Shown: in pieces, positions 10,464 to 20,363 of the stretch
How positions within the stretch are numbered: the stretch's first letter is position 1
How the letters are laid out: every line of letters starts with the position of its first letter
Assembly (NCBI RefSeq): GCF_000320405.1
Contig: NZ_KB291645.1
Span: 124,001 to 188,000 of the forward strand
Direction: 5' to 3'
From: Clostridium celatum DSM 1785
GTDB taxonomy: Bacteria; Bacillota; Clostridia; Clostridiales; Clostridiaceae
Length of the DNA: 64,000 nt
The notes under the pieces: generated by a model
Databases searched by the model: none
The model's input: the letters and a program-made list of their open reading frames with translations, nothing else
Told to the model about the DNA's origin: nothing
Position numbers and translations under genes: made by a program

Positions 10464-10883
10464 TTACTTGCTAAGTCTTAATTTGTCAAGGTATCCTTGT
10501 AGAATATATGTAGCTGCTATTTTATCAACGATTTTCTTTCTCTTATTTCTTGATAAATCCGCTTCAAGCATAGCTCTATGTGCTGCAACTGTAGTTAATC
10601 TTTCATCCCACATCTCTATATGTAAGCCTGTTTTTTCTTTTATCAGTTCAGACAATGCTAAAACTCTTTCTCCAGCTTCACCTATTGTATTATTCATATT
10701 TTTAGGCAAACCAATAACTATAGTTTCAACTCCATATTCCTTACATATTTTATGTACTTCTTCAATATCTTGTTCCTTCTTTGTACGTCTAATTGTTGTA
10801 ATTCCTTGTGCTGTCCAACCTAAAGGATCACTAAGTGCAACTCCAATAGTTTTAGATCCAACGTCAAGCCCTAATATTCTCAT
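10464..10883 (-). CDS. ruvX: YqgF/RuvX family putative pre-16S rRNA nuclease
   Basis: RNase H-fold protein of 139 residues. It opens with [19 protein letters not shown], where the first catalytic aspartate lies in LDVG. The second acidic site is around [19 protein letters not shown], and the [12 protein letters not shown] motif is typical of YqgF. Members process the 5' end of 16S rRNA and have also been called Holliday junction resolvases. AAAGGAG precedes the start. It lies downstream of ireB as in other firmicutes. Confidence 0.94.
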   Translation of the reverse strand: MRILGLDVGSKTIGVALSDPLGWTAQGITTIRRTKKEQDIEEVHKICKEYGVETIVIGLPKNMNNTIGEAGERVLALSELIKEKTGLHIEMWDERLTTVAAHRAMLEADLSRNKRKKIVDKIAATYILQGYLDKLRLSK

Positions 10884-11044
10884 AGAAACTCCTTTATTTA
10901 AATTAATTGTGCTGTAATTCTTACTTTTTTTAATTTTATCTATTATTTAATTTTTCAATTAAAATTTTATTTCACAAATTTTGTATTTCTTCTACTAAAA
11001 ATTTTATATATTTTATCATCAAACATATTTATTAACGAATAAAC

Positions 11045-11068
11045 AAAAGTGCCCTTAACGGGCACCTT
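11045..11068 (-). terminator. intrinsic terminator at the ireB stop
   Basis: AAAGTGCCC and GGGCACCTTT form a compact GC-rich stem with a 5-nt loop immediately at the ireB stop codon. It would separate ireB from ruvX or attenuate read-through. Confidence 0.75.
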
Positions 11069-11326
11069 TTATTTTATATCTAGATAAGATTTTATTACCT
11101 CTTCAAGTATTTCATCTCTTTCAAGTTTTCTTAGTAAAGCTCTTGCTCCGTTATAACTAGTAATGTAAGAGGGGTCACCTGAAATTAGATACCCTACCAA
11201 TTGATTTATTGGGTTATAACCCTTTTCCTTTAATGCACTATACACATCAGTCAAAATTGATTTTGTTAAGTCTTCCTTGTTTATATTAAGGTCAAATTGC
11301 ATAGTTCTGTCAAGATTATTTTCCAT
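11069..11326 (-). CDS. ireB: IreB family regulatory phosphoprotein (DUF965)
   Basis: Protein of 85 residues matching the IreB/YrzL family in length and motifs ([34 protein letters not shown] is the usual core). In enterococci IreB is phosphorylated by the IreK/PrkC kinase and modulates cephalosporin resistance. An in-frame stop just upstream of the ATG fixes the start. The only strong Shine-Dalgarno (11352-11359) lies over 20 bases away beyond a GCTGC/GCAGC hairpin. It sits directly downstream of alaS. Confidence 0.92.
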   Translation of the reverse strand: MENNLDRTMQFDLNINKEDLTKSILTDVYSALKEKGYNPINQLVGYLISGDPSYITSYNGARALLRKLERDEILEEVIKSYLDIK

Positions 11327-11462
11327 AGCTCACGCTGCTTATATCGCAGCTTCACCCCCTTACGATTGTTTATATTTATTTTTAATCATTTGGAATTTCA
11401 AATATTAATTGTTATTTATATTATAACCTATCTTAACATAATTGTATACTATTTCAAGAAAC

Positions 11463-14111
11463 TTATTTTATTAAATTTTCTATTGTTTGGAAAGCAACTT
11501 CTATTGCTTCTCCTATCTTTTCTGGCTTTTTACCGCCGGCTTGAGCCATATCTGGTCTTCCACCGCCGCCTCCGCCAACAACTGTAGCAACTTCCTTAAT
11601 TATTTTTCCTGAGTGTATTCCTCTATCTAAAACATCCTTAGTTGCCATAGTAACTAAGTTAACCTTATCTCCTAAGTTACTTAATAAAACTACAACACCA
11701 GAGCCCATTTTACTTCTTATTTTATCAGCTAAATCTCTTAATGCATTTCCGTCTACACCTTCTAATCCATAAGCAATAGCTTTAACACCATTTATTTCTT
11801 TAGCAGATTTTAATATGTCGTCTAAAGCTCCACTTGTAAGCTTAGATTTTAATTCTGCAATTTCTTTATCCTTTTCTTTAAGCTCCACACCTTGACTTGA
11901 AATTTTCTTTAATACATCTTTTTCTGTACACTTAAGAGCTGCACAAGCTTCTTTTAATAATCTTTGTTTTTCTTCCATGTACTTAATAGCTGCTCTTCCT
12001 GTTAAAGCTTCTATTCTTCTTATTCCTGCTGCAACACCTGTTTCAGAAACAATCTTAAATAACCCAATTTCTCCAACATTAGAAACGTGAGTTCCTCCAC
12101 AAAGCTCTTTTGAGAATTCTCCTGCAGCTACAACTCTTACTTTATCTCCATATTTCTCATCAAATAATGCAGTAGCTCCTGATTCCTTAGCTTCTTCTAT
12201 AGTCATTAACTTAGTTTCAACTTCATCAACTTCCATTATTTTATCATTAACTAAATCTTCAACCTTTTGAATTTCTTCAGCAGTTAAGCTTTGGAAGTGA
12301 GTAAAGTCAAATCTTAATCTTTCGTTATCTACAAAAGAACCTGCTTGATGAACATGTGATCCAACTATTTCTTTTAATGCAGCTTGTAACATATGTGTTG
12401 CTGTATGATTCTTACAAACACTGCTTCTTCTTACTCTATCTACATTTAAAGTAACTTCTTCATTTAACTTAATGCTTCCGTTTTTAACTTCAACATAGTG
12501 TACAGTCTTTCCACCAACATTTTTCTTAGTGTTGTAAACATAAGCAGAACCATTAGTTCCTGTTATTATACCTGTATCACCAATTTGACCACCCATTTCA
12601 GCATAGAATGGAGTCTTGGCAGTTAAAATATATCCTTTAGTACCTTCTGTTAACTCTTCTACAAAAGCTTCATCAGTTGCAAGAACTATAACTTTTCCTA
12701 CTCCTTCAGTTGAAGTATATCCAACGAATTCAGTTTCAACGTCTGCTTTTACTTTATTTATTGGATTTTCTTCAGCTCCCATGTAAGAAGTTTCCCCTCT
12801 TGCACTTCTAGCTCTTTCTCTTTGAGCTTCCATTTCCTTTTTGAATTCTTCATGATCAACTGTCATATTCTTTTCTTCAAGAATTTCTTCTGTTAATTCT
12901 AATGGGAATCCATAAGTATCATATAATTTAAACGCTTTTTCACCAGAAAGAACTGTAGCTTTACTTTCTTCTAATTCTTTAATATATCCATTTAAGATGT
13001 TCATTCCACTATCAATAGTTTCATTAAATCTTTCTTCTTCTAAAGTTATTATCTTTGTTATATAATCTTTATTTTCAACTAATACTGGATAATTTCCGCC
13101 ATAATTTTCAACAACAGCATCTACAACATCTTTTAAGAATAGTCCTTTAATTCCAAGTAATCTACCATGTCTTGCAGCTCTTCTTAAAAGTCTTCTTAAA
13201 ACATATCCTCTTCCTTCATTACTTGGTTGAACACCATCAGAAATTAGCATAGTTACAGCTTTAACATGGTCTGTTACTATTCTTAATGAAGTATCAGAGT
13301 TTGCATTTTTTCCATACTCTACACCTGATAAAGAAGATACCTTATTTAAGATATTTTTTACTGTATCAATTTCGAATATGTTATCAACACCTTGCATTAT
13401 AGTTGCAATTCTTTCAAGCCCCATACCAGTATCGATATTTTTATTCTTTAATGGAGCATAGCTTCCATCTTCTTGTTTATCAAATTGAATAAATACTAAG
13501 TTCCAGAATTCAACTATTCTATCAGCATCAGATGCAGCTACAAAATCATCTACATTTGTAACAGGCGCTACATCTACACCTCTATCAAAATGAATTTCTG
13601 TACAAGGACCACATGGACCTACTGTTCCAACTTCCCAGAAATTATCATCTTTACCTAATCTAAATATTCTATTTGGATCTATATCTGTTTTAGAAGTCCA
13701 AATGTCATAAGCCTCATCATCTTCTAAATAAATAGTTACATATAATTTATCTTTAGGTAACTTTAAAACTTCAGTTACAAACTCCCATGACCATGGAATA
13801 ATTTCATTTTTGAAATAATCTCCAAATGAGAAGTTACCAAGCATTTCAAAGAAAGTACCATGTCTTGACGTCTTCCCTACATTTTCTATATCACCAGTTC
13901 TAATACACTTTTGACAAGTTGTAACTCTAGTTTTTGGTGGTGTTTGTATACCTGTAAAGTATGGTTTAAGTGGTGCCATACCAGCATTTATTAATAATAA
14001 ACTGTTATCATTTTTAGGCACTAGTGGAAAACTTTCCATTCTTAAGTGTTCCTTAGATTCAAAAAAGCTTATAAAGCTTTCTCTTAATTCATTTGCTCCC
14101 ATGAATTTCAT
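11463..14111 (-). CDS. alaS: alanyl-tRNA synthetase
   Basis: Class II synthetase of 882 residues that charges tRNA-Ala. I place the start at 14111 ([13 protein letters not shown]) because GGAGGTA at 14121-14127 fits that codon; a longer reading to 14180 adds 23 residues with no family match. The catalytic domain shows the [21 protein letters not shown] segment (motif 2 region) and FWNLVFIQF. The editing domain contains [11 protein letters not shown] and the zinc site [13 protein letters not shown]. The C-Ala region ends in the glycine-rich [17 protein letters not shown] motif. A T-box leader precedes it. Confidence 0.97.
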   Translation of the reverse strand: MKFMGANELRESFISFFESKEHLRMESFPLVPKNDNSLLLINAGMAPLKPYFTGIQTPPKTRVTTCQKCIRTGDIENVGKTSRHGTFFEMLGNFSFGDYFKNEIIPWSWEFVTEVLKLPKDKLYVTIYLEDDEAYDIWTSKTDIDPNRIFRLGKDDNFWEVGTVGPCGPCTEIHFDRGVDVAPVTNVDDFVAASDADRIVEFWNLVFIQFDKQEDGSYAPLKNKNIDTGMGLERIATIMQGVDNIFEIDTVKNILNKVSSLSGVEYGKNANSDTSLRIVTDHVKAVTMLISDGVQPSNEGRGYVLRRLLRRAARHGRLLGIKGLFLKDVVDAVVENYGGNYPVLVENKDYITKIITLEEERFNETIDSGMNILNGYIKELEESKATVLSGEKAFKLYDTYGFPLELTEEILEEKNMTVDHEEFKKEMEAQRERARSARGETSYMGAEENPINKVKADVETEFVGYTSTEGVGKVIVLATDEAFVEELTEGTKGYILTAKTPFYAEMGGQIGDTGIITGTNGSAYVYNTKKNVGGKTVHYVEVKNGSIKLNEEVTLNVDRVRRSSVCKNHTATHMLQAALKEIVGSHVHQAGSFVDNERLRFDFTHFQSLTAEEIQKVEDLVNDKIMEVDEVETKLMTIEEAKESGATALFDEKYGDKVRVVAAGEFSKELCGGTHVSNVGEIGLFKIVSETGVAAGIRRIEALTGRAAIKYMEEKQRLLKEACAALKCTEKDVLKKISSQGVELKEKDKEIAELKSKLTSGALDDILKSAKEINGVKAIAYGLEGVDGNALRDLADKIRSKMGSGVVVLLSNLGDKVNLVTMATKDVLDRGIHSGKIIKEVATVVGGGGGGRPDMAQAGGKKPEKIGEAIEVAFQTIENLIK

Positions 14112-14199
14112 GATTAATTCTACCTCCAACTTCTTTAAATAGAAAAACTTAAAACTTATACTTAACTTTTCTATTTTCATCTTCTATTTTGATTTTAAA

Positions 14200-14430
14200 T
14201 AAAAAAAGTCTCCATCCCTAAAGAAAAGGGACGAAAACTTATAATTTCCGCGGTACCACCCTAATTATGTATAAAGTATACATCACTTAAAGTAAAATAA
14301 GCTCCAAGATAGCTTCAATATGCTAAATAAGAAGTTTTCACCACCCACTTCCTCTCTTAATATTTATGTCATATTTACTCATTCTCTTCATCGCTTTAAT
14401 ATTAAATTTTATTCCTAGCAAGATTATATT
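14200..14430 (-). promoter_or_regulatory. T-box riboregulator for alaS
   Basis: On the minus strand the T-box sequence AGGGTGGTACCGCGG (14262-14248) is complete. It is followed by a terminator (14237-14207) whose arms GTTTTCGTCCCT and AGGGATGGAGAC pair throughout with G-U wobbles and run into seven U. Upstream is a stem I-like region with an AGAGAGGAAGTGGGTGG bulge-type segment. A candidate specifier codon GCU (Ala) lies at 14313-14311, consistent with control by uncharged tRNA-Ala. The specifier position was judged by eye. Confidence 0.95.
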
Positions 14431-14460
14431 TCATTTAAACCTGTCTGTCAATGTAACTGA

Positions 14461-14598
14461 GACTCCAAATTTTAATTTGGTTAGTCGAAGTTACATCTTC
14501 CACTGATAGGGATAAGATGTTTCCGTTTTTCACTTCAAATTTTAATTTGGCTAGTCGAAGTTACATCTCCCACTAATATGGAGAATATGTTTCCTTAT
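14461..14598. repeat. two tandem 70-bp structured repeats
   Basis: Two head-to-tail units (14461-14530 and 14531-14598) repeat with a 70-bp period. Each contains CAAATTTTAATTTGG, then TAGTCGAAGTTACATCT, then a variable loop, then ATGTTTCC. Each unit holds two potential hairpins: a self-complementary CAAATTTTAATTTG, and ACATCTT/AAGATGT in unit 1, matched by TCTCC/GGAGA in unit 2. Stem bases differ between units while pairing is kept. The function is unknown. Confidence 0.7.
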
Positions 14599-14694
14599 TT
14601 AACACATCAAGCTTCACCAAAAAGCTCATTTGTAATTTGATTAATGGAACTTATAACTTCAATTTATAATAGACTATTTTTCTTTAAACAGTAA

Positions 14695-15723
14695 TTAAAA
14701 TAAATAATAATTTATATCATCATATATAACCTTTATTATTACTGCAATTGGCACTATCAATATCATTCCAATTACTCCACCAAGCTTTTCTCCAAGTATT
14801 AACAATATAATAATTATTATAGGATGCATATTAGTGCTATCCCCTGTTATTTTTGGTGCTAAAAAGTTTCCTTCAACTTGTTGAATTACTATTACACCAA
14901 TAGTTGCTAATATTCCTTTTGTAACTGATCCGGTTAAAGCTATAAATATAATTGGCACTCCTCCAATTATAGGCCCAAAGTAAGGAATTATATTGGCAAT
15001 TGCATTTATAATAGATAATACAAAAGGAAATTTCACTCTAAGCACTAATAAAAGTATAAAAGATAAAACTCCAATTATTAAACATAAAAGTAATTGACTT
15101 ATTATATATTTGCTTAATATTTTATCAATATTGCTATTTATTCTTTTTATTAAAATTCTTTTATTGGTTGGAAATATAAGTAGAACTTTATTATATATAA
15201 ACTCTCCATCAGCTAATAAGTAATATGTTATTATTGGTACCACTGCCAAACCTACTAAATTTTCCATAATATCCATCATATCATCAAACAAATTATTAGA
15301 TACACTATTTAACATCATATTTACTTTGTCGCCTATTTGAATATACAAAGTTTCAAATACAGGTATTTTATTCAAATTAAACTTTTCAACTGCAGTTAAT
15401 ATATAAAGCTCTATACTATCTAGCATACTTCCAAAATTACCAGACTCTTTTATTATAGCTGGCACTATACAATATAATAATCCAATAAAAAATAATAAAA
15501 AAAACAATATTATAAAAATAGAACTTTTACTTGATGATATATGCAACTTTTTACATAAGTAATTTTTCATAGGTTTTAACGCATATGCAATTATAAAAGA
15601 AATAACTAAAATATTAACTACTGATCTTATGGCTCCAACATAAACATAAATCAGAATAGTTACTGAAAGTAATAGTATTATTAATGCTACCTTTGCTATT
15701 ACTGCTCTATATTTTTTTAACAT
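14695..15723 (-). CDS. AI-2E family transporter (YrrI-like)
   Basis: Polytopic membrane protein of 342 residues. It has the AI-2E/PerM architecture: two N-terminal helices, a helical amphipathic middle section, and a C-terminal helix cluster containing NIIPYFGPIIGGVPI and PKITGDSTNMHPIIIII, both family signatures. B. subtilis has a similar gene (yrrI) near alaS. The substrate is unknown, and many members are not autoinducer exporters. Its start overlaps the end of the PRC-barrel gene by 17 bases, so the two are translationally coupled. Confidence 0.88.
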   Translation of the reverse strand: MLKKYRAVIAKVALIILLLSVTILIYVYVGAIRSVVNILVISFIIAYALKPMKNYLCKKLHISSSKSSIFIILFFLLFFIGLLYCIVPAIIKESGNFGSMLDSIELYILTAVEKFNLNKIPVFETLYIQIGDKVNMMLNSVSNNLFDDMMDIMENLVGLAVVPIITYYLLADGEFIYNKVLLIFPTNKRILIKRINSNIDKILSKYIISQLLLCLIIGVLSFILLLVLRVKFPFVLSIINAIANIIPYFGPIIGGVPIIFIALTGSVTKGILATIGVIVIQQVEGNFLAPKITGDSTNMHPIIIIILLILGEKLGGVIGMILIVPIAVIIKVIYDDINYYLF

Positions 15724-16210
15724 CCTTAATCACTCCTAAGCTATGAGGTAAGGTCTTAACTTTAACGCTATCATTTCCACTATACTTAATATATCCATCA
15801 CATATTTTGCAATGTTTAACATTTATAATTTCTTTTCCTTTAATCATACTGTCAAATATTCCTGAACTCAAAATAAGACCTTTTATTTCCAATGTTTTTT
15901 TTGCTATTATTAAATCATCTAAAACACCTATGGTAATATCCTCATCATTAATTACATCAATATATTTAATACTCTTAAACTTAGTTCCATTAAATTTTTC
16001 TGCCTCATTAGCTACCATAATTCCATCCTCTATAGAAATTACAGATTTAATACTAATAAAATTTTTTCTTTTAAATAATCCTGTAGGAGAAATTGCAAAA
16101 CCGTCTATAGTTATATTGGCAATATTTATATATATATCAGATATAATTCCTAAAGTTTTTCCTCTTGTATTACATACCTTCATCAAATAGAAATCTCTCC
16201 ACTTAAACAT
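15707..16210 (-). CDS. PRC-barrel domain protein
   Basis: Protein of 167 residues built from two PRC-barrel-like halves. The first starts MFKWRDFYLMKVCNTRGKTLG with a strand-rich pattern, and the second starts near GVLDDLIIAKKTLEIKGLIL. I chose the ATG at 16210 because AGGTGAA lies directly upstream; an ORF reading extends to 16240 without such a site. PRC-barrels occur in RimM and photosynthetic reaction-centre H subunits and mediate protein contacts. Coupling to the AI-2E gene suggests a membrane-associated accessory role, which is inference. Confidence 0.75.
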   Translation of the reverse strand: MFKWRDFYLMKVCNTRGKTLGIISDIYINIANITIDGFAISPTGLFKRKNFISIKSVISIEDGIMVANEAEKFNGTKFKSIKYIDVINDEDITIGVLDDLIIAKKTLEIKGLILSSGIFDSMIKGKEIINVKHCKICDGYIKYSGNDSVKVKTLPHSLGVIKDVKKI

Positions 16211-16300
16211 AATTTCACCTCTAAAACTAATAATAACCATAGTATTAACAAATACTATGGCTATTATTACTAATTTGAATAGAAATTTCTAATTTTATTT

Positions 16301-16777
16301 TTAATGTATAATATCTGCAAATTGTCCATTTATAGATTCTATTAAATCCTTTGGTTCTAACTTAATTTGCAATCCTTTTTTACCACCACTTACACACATT
16401 TTCTCTAACGCTTTTGCATCCTCATGTATAAATGTCTTATACAGCTTCTTCATTCCAACTGGTGAACATCCACCTCTAATATAACCAGTATATTTAGTTA
16501 TATCCTTAACATGTATCATTTCAACTTTCTTTTCTCCTGCTACCTTTGCTGCTTTTTTCAAATCTAACTCTTCTGCAACTGGAATTACAAAAACATAAAA
16601 TTCCTTAGATAACCCTTGAGTTACTAAAGTTTTATAAACTTCTTTTACATCTTGACCTGTTTTTTCTGCAACAGACACACCATCTATTTTATCATCGGAA
16701 ATATCATAAGTTATAACCTCATAATCTATTTTATTTTTATCTAAAATTCTCATTGCATTTGTTTTTTGAACTGCCAT
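16301..16777 (-). CDS. ybaK: Cys-tRNA(Pro)/aminoacyl-tRNA deacylase YbaK
   Basis: Protein of 158 residues in the YbaK/EbsC editing family, which hydrolyses mischarged Cys-tRNA(Pro). Seen are VYKTLVTQGLSKEFYVFVIP, the lysine-rich DLKKAAKVAGEKKVEM and GYIRGGCSPVGMKK, which are the core motifs. I prefer the ATG at 16777 to that at 16783 since GGGAGT at 16785-16790 gives normal spacing only for the former. The gene is divergent from the ABC exporter on the other strand. Confidence 0.92.
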   Translation of the reverse strand: MAVQKTNAMRILDKNKIDYEVITYDISDDKIDGVSVAEKTGQDVKEVYKTLVTQGLSKEFYVFVIPVAEELDLKKAAKVAGEKKVEMIHVKDITKYTGYIRGGCSPVGMKKLYKTFIHEDAKALEKMCVSGGKKGLQIKLEPKDLIESINGQFADIIH

Positions 16778-16915
16778 TTTCATTACTCCCTCTGTAAATA
16801 CTTATTTAATTATTATACTTAAATATTTAAACAATTTAAAGAATAATGATTTTTTAAACCTCACTAAACCTAAGTTACACCAATCATCACATTAATATTA
16901 AGTATTATAATTATA

Positions 16916-16960
16916 AATATAAAAATAATAAGTTTATATAAACTTAATTATTTTTATATT
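16916..16960. promoter_or_regulatory. 45-bp near-perfect palindrome in a divergent promoter region
   Basis: Arms of 14 bp (16916-16929 and 16947-16960) are perfect inverted copies around a 16-bp palindrome AAGTTTATATAAACTT, with a single unpaired base. It lies 75 bases before the ABC transporter start and upstream of ybaK on the other strand. It is a candidate operator for a dimeric repressor, since no U-tract-specific orientation is needed. No regulator gene is adjacent. Confidence 0.65.
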
Positions 16961-17035
16961 GTTACATTCTCTAAAAAGCTATAAAATGTTATTTAACGCT
17001 TTTAATTTAAAATACAAATTGCATAGGAGACAAAT

Positions 17036-17761
17036 ATGAGCAAAGTAATATTAGATGTAAATAATCTAAGCAAAAAATTTAAAAATTTCACTGCTGTTGA
17101 TAATATAAGCTTTCAATTACATAGTGGTGAAATTCTCGGTTTTTTAGGTCCTAACGGAGCTGGAAAAACAACAACTATAAAAATGATAACTGGTCTTGTA
17201 AAAAGCAATTCAGGTAGCATTACAATTAACGGTTATGATATTAATAAAGATTTCGAAGACGCTATGAGCAATGTTGGTGCTATTGTTGAAACTCCACACC
17301 TTTATGAAAACATGACTGGTTATGAGAATATAAAATTCTTTTCTAACCTTTGCAAAAATGCAACTAAAGAACATATTGAAGAATGTATAAAATTATCTGG
17401 ACTAAAAAATAGACTTAATGACAAGGTAAAAAACTATTCATTAGGAATGAAACAAAGATTAGGACTTACTATAGCACTACTTAATAATCCAAAACTGTTA
17501 ATTTTAGATGAGCCAACTAACGGTCTTGATCCTATAGGAATAAAAGTATTAAGAGAATTTTTAAAAGACTTAGCTCACAATAAAAATCTTTCCATTTTAG
17601 TTTCTAGTCATATATTAACTGAGATGGAGCTTTTATGCGATAAAGTTTTAATTATTACAAACGGAAAAATGAGATGTATAAAATCTATGGAAGAAATAAA
17701 TAAAACCTCTTCACTTGAAGAAGTATTTATCCAAGTAGCTGGGGAGGATAATGTTATATGA
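17036..17761 (+). CDS. ABC-2 type exporter, ATP-binding protein
   Basis: ATPase of 241 residues of the bacitracin/lantibiotic-immunity-like class. Walker A GPNGAGKTTT, signature YSLGMKQRLGL and Walker B LLILDEPTNGLD are intact, followed by the switch histidine in SSHIL. The start has GGAGAC upstream. The end overlaps the permease start by 4 bases (ATGA), so the two form one exporter unit. Proteins of this type expel peptides, antibiotics or lipids; the substrate cannot be inferred. Confidence 0.93.
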   Translation: MSKVILDVNNLSKKFKNFTAVDNISFQLHSGEILGFLGPNGAGKTTTIKMITGLVKSNSGSITINGYDINKDFEDAMSNVGAIVETPHLYENMTGYENIKFFSNLCKNATKEHIEECIKLSGLKNRLNDKVKNYSLGMKQRLGLTIALLNNPKLLILDEPTNGLDPIGIKVLREFLKDLAHNKNLSILVSSHILTEMELLCDKVLIITNGKMRCIKSMEEINKTSSLEEVFIQVAGEDNVI

Positions 17762-18786
17762 TAGACATTTTAAATCTAACTAAATGGGAATTTTATAAAA
17801 TTTTAAAAAACCGTATTTCTTTAATTATGTTAGCTATACTTACTATAGTTATGTGTATATTAACTTTCAATGAATTTAATGATTATAAAAGATATAAAAA
17901 TTTAGAAGCTACTGATTCTTCTCTTTTAAACATTGATACTAATTGGCAAGAACGAGAAGAACTTTTAATTAATAGTATAGATGACTATATGAATGATCCT
18001 TATTATAGTGATATTGAAAAAGATGCTATTTATAAAAGATATGAAATTGCAAAATATAAATTAGAAACTAATACCCAAAGACAGCTTTATAAAAATAAAT
18101 GGTATTTCTTCTCTGATAATACTTTTAAATGGGTTAGTATGCTTGTAGTATTATTTGTTTCTATTATTGGAGCCTTTAATCTTTCTACTGAATACACCAA
18201 TAAAACTATAAATCCATTACTTTTATTACCATATAAAAGATATAAAATTTTAATAGCAAAATATTTATCAACATTGCTTTATGGATTAATTTCATTTGGA
18301 TTAGTACTAATTCTCGGTATACTTTTAGGAATAATAGTTTATGGTTTTGGTGCTTCTGGTGGAGTTGTTATACTTTATGGAAATAGCGGACCGTATACAT
18401 TACCTATGTTTACTTATTCAATGATAGTAGTTGCATTACAACTTATAAATATAGTTTTTTATACTATTTTATCATTTTTAATTGCTGTAGTATTAAAATC
18501 TGTAGCTGTAGCAACTATAGCAACAGTACTTTCATTAACAATAATCTCACCATTAAACGCTTTTTGTGCAGACTATTATGATATTTTTAAATTCTTACCC
18601 TTTGTCAATATAGACTTTAGAAAATTCTTAGAGTTTGGTAGTACACTACCTGCAATTGAATTTAACTTTGAAAGTACAATTTATAGCGGTATAACTCCAA
18701 CTATAGCTTCATTAATATTAGCAGCATATTGCTTAATATTCATTTTTATAACATATTATATATTCTGTAAAAAAGATATTAAATAA
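17758..18786 (+). CDS. ABC-2 type exporter, permease
   Basis: Membrane protein of 342 residues. One N-terminal helix is followed by an extracellular loop of about 100 residues and then five or six helices in the C-terminal two thirds. This is the arrangement of ABC-2 permeases in bacitracin-type exporters. The FNLSTEYTNKTINPLLLLPYKR segment is the usual cytoplasmic coupling region. It is translationally coupled to the ATPase gene upstream. No sensor kinase or regulator lies beside it. Confidence 0.88.
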   Translation: MIDILNLTKWEFYKILKNRISLIMLAILTIVMCILTFNEFNDYKRYKNLEATDSSLLNIDTNWQEREELLINSIDDYMNDPYYSDIEKDAIYKRYEIAKYKLETNTQRQLYKNKWYFFSDNTFKWVSMLVVLFVSIIGAFNLSTEYTNKTINPLLLLPYKRYKILIAKYLSTLLYGLISFGLVLILGILLGIIVYGFGASGGVVILYGNSGPYTLPMFTYSMIVVALQLINIVFYTILSFLIAVVLKSVAVATIATVLSLTIISPLNAFCADYYDIFKFLPFVNIDFRKFLEFGSTLPAIEFNFESTIYSGITPTIASLILAAYCLIFIFITYYIFCKKDIK

Positions 18787-18810
18787 ATTAACAATCTTCA
18801 CTTAATTATA

Positions 18811-18911
18811 AAAATAAGAGTTAAAGTTTATAAGTAAATTGATTAATTAGTTAAAAATACTTTTAGTAAATTCAACTTAAAATTTATTTATATCCTTTTA
18901 ACTCTTATTTT
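18811..18911. terminator. long-loop inverted repeat between convergent genes
   Basis: A 15-bp perfect inverted repeat, AAAATAAGAGTTAAA (18811-18825) and its complement (18897-18911), encloses 71 bases between the convergent ABC permease and AI-2E genes. The A-tract and T-tract flanks suggest a bidirectional terminator. The loop is unusually long. Confidence 0.55.
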
Positions 18912-18920
18912 ATTTTTAAT

Positions 18921-20027
18921 TTATTTTTTATTTAAAACTTCTTCAGTACTCATATTAGAATATTTTTTATAAAAATTAAAACTTATAAATAGTGCTATTA
19001 AATATATCATTCCTTTAAAGCCAGCAAAATTTAATCCTACAAAAATTGAAACAAGCACACTTAATGGTGATATTTCTAATGATGAAGATAAAAGCTTTGG
19101 TTCTAATATATTTCTTGTAATCATAATAAAAGCAAATAGTATTCCTAAAAATATTACTATAAAATATTTCCCTTGAAATAAATATATAATCATTAATGGT
19201 AGGAATACTAATATCATTCCTACAACAGGTAAAACATCTAAAAGCATACAGGTCAAACTTAAAAGTAATGTATATGGTACTTTTATTATATTGAACCCTA
19301 TAAAGGTTATTATAAATGTACAAAATATTAATATAGAATACGTTCCTATATATTTAAATACAACATCTTTAATCTCTATAATAATTTTTATATATTTATC
19401 ATAATCCCTATTTTTTAAATAAGTATTATCCTCTTTCCTATTTGGAGACTTTTCTATAAATTTCTTCAAAAATATAAAGCTTGATAATATAGCAAAGACT
19501 ATAACTGTTATTATATATGGCAATACAGATATAAAACTTATTATATAATTAACTATACCCTTACTAAAATCTAAAACATAATTTGATATATCAGCTAAAT
19601 ATCCTGTTACATTACTTTCAAGTGCTTCAATAACTGCTGGATCTATATTTTTAAATTTAGATAATGAATCTTGAATTAAAATTCCTATTTTCCCGCCATT
19701 ATCATAAATATATTCATATCCCTCAGTAGCTAAATCCTTTATTTCTGAACAAAAGAAAACTACTCCTAATATTAAAAGTGTAACTGTTATAATATAAAAC
19801 ACCAATGTTGATATTATAGCTGCTAAATTACCCTTAATTTGAAATTTATTAATAAGCCATTCTGTTGGCTTTTTTAATATAGCTGCTGCCACTAATCCAA
19901 CAATAAACGGAATTGTATATTTTAAAGTTCCAATAATAATCCAAAAGCATAATGTAAATAGAATTAAAAATATTACTACATTTAAACATGGTTTAAGCTT
20001 ATTTAGTAAATTTGATATATACTCCAT
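18921..20027 (-). CDS. AI-2E family membrane protein, YtvI-like
   Basis: Polytopic membrane protein of 368 residues with the AI-2E architecture, ending in the signature DVLPVVGMILVFLPLMIIYL and EPKLLSSSLEISPLSVL. An N-terminal helix pair and a long central helix resemble the sporulation integral membrane protein YtvI, which is of similar length. That subfamily call is tentative. It is a second, clearly different paralogue of the gene at 14695. It stands alone, with terminators on both sides. Confidence 0.82.
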   Translation of the reverse strand: MEYISNLLNKLKPCLNVVIFLILFTLCFWIIIGTLKYTIPFIVGLVAAAILKKPTEWLINKFQIKGNLAAIISTLVFYIITVTLLILGVVFFCSEIKDLATEGYEYIYDNGGKIGILIQDSLSKFKNIDPAVIEALESNVTGYLADISNYVLDFSKGIVNYIISFISVLPYIITVIVFAILSSFIFLKKFIEKSPNRKEDNTYLKNRDYDKYIKIIIEIKDVVFKYIGTYSILIFCTFIITFIGFNIIKVPYTLLLSLTCMLLDVLPVVGMILVFLPLMIIYLFQGKYFIVIFLGILFAFIMITRNILEPKLLSSSLEISPLSVLVSIFVGLNFAGFKGMIYLIALFISFNFYKKYSNMSTEEVLNKK

Positions 20028-20105
20028 ATTATCCCCTTCATATCTTGCTATTACTAATCCAATAGATTTATGTAAGTTTTATTTATTAAATATAATTTTA
20101 AAATT

Positions 20106-20133
20106 AAAAGGAGCTCAAATTCAGCTCCTTTTT
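20106..20133. terminator. intrinsic terminator
   Basis: AAAAGGAGCT and AGCTCCTTTT form a 10-bp stem with a 7-nt loop. T-rich bases follow on both strands, so it may end transcription from both sides. On the minus strand it follows the small ORF at 20253-20363. Confidence 0.85.
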
Positions 20134-20252
20134 CTATCTTTATATATAAATTACATTACTTATAAGAATAATTAGATTTACAAAATAATTTACTTTATTA
20201 CTAATGCTATCCTCCTTTCTAAAATATTTAGATACCTTAGATCATCTCCTTT

Positions 20253-20363
20253 TTATACATCAATAAAGTTTTTATCATCCTGTAAAGTTATAATTTTAAA
20301 CTTTGCGCAAGCCTCCTCTCTATTATATTTGTTCATTAACTGAACATCATCTAATATCGACAT
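20253..20363 (-). CDS. small protein of 36 residues, function unknown
   Basis: A short frame beginning MSILDDVQLMNKYNREE encodes 36 residues and ends ...KNFIDV. GGGTGA lies about 10 bases upstream of the ATG. Composition is charged and soluble-looking with one cysteine. It sits in a 580-bp gap between the YtvI-like gene and the histidine kinase, in a stretch that also carries two more AGGAG sites and a terminator, which suggests a small transcribed unit. I do not recognise a family; a chance frame is possible. Confidence 0.35.
   Translation of the reverse strand: MSILDDVQLMNKYNREEACAKFKIITLQDDKNFIDV

Noticed and set aside
10390-10917. Plus-strand 175-codon frame across ruvX
   Set aside because: It is a shadow of ruvX, whose catalytic motifs are certain, and it has no independent support.
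14081-14180. Longer alaS start at 14180
   Set aside because: The extra residues lack family similarity, and the ribosome site GGAGGTA fits the start at 14111.
20140-20220. 22-residue hydrophobic frame after AGGAGG with an ATT start
   Set aside because: ATT initiation is very rare and no family is recognisable; mentioned only as part of the small-transcript finding.
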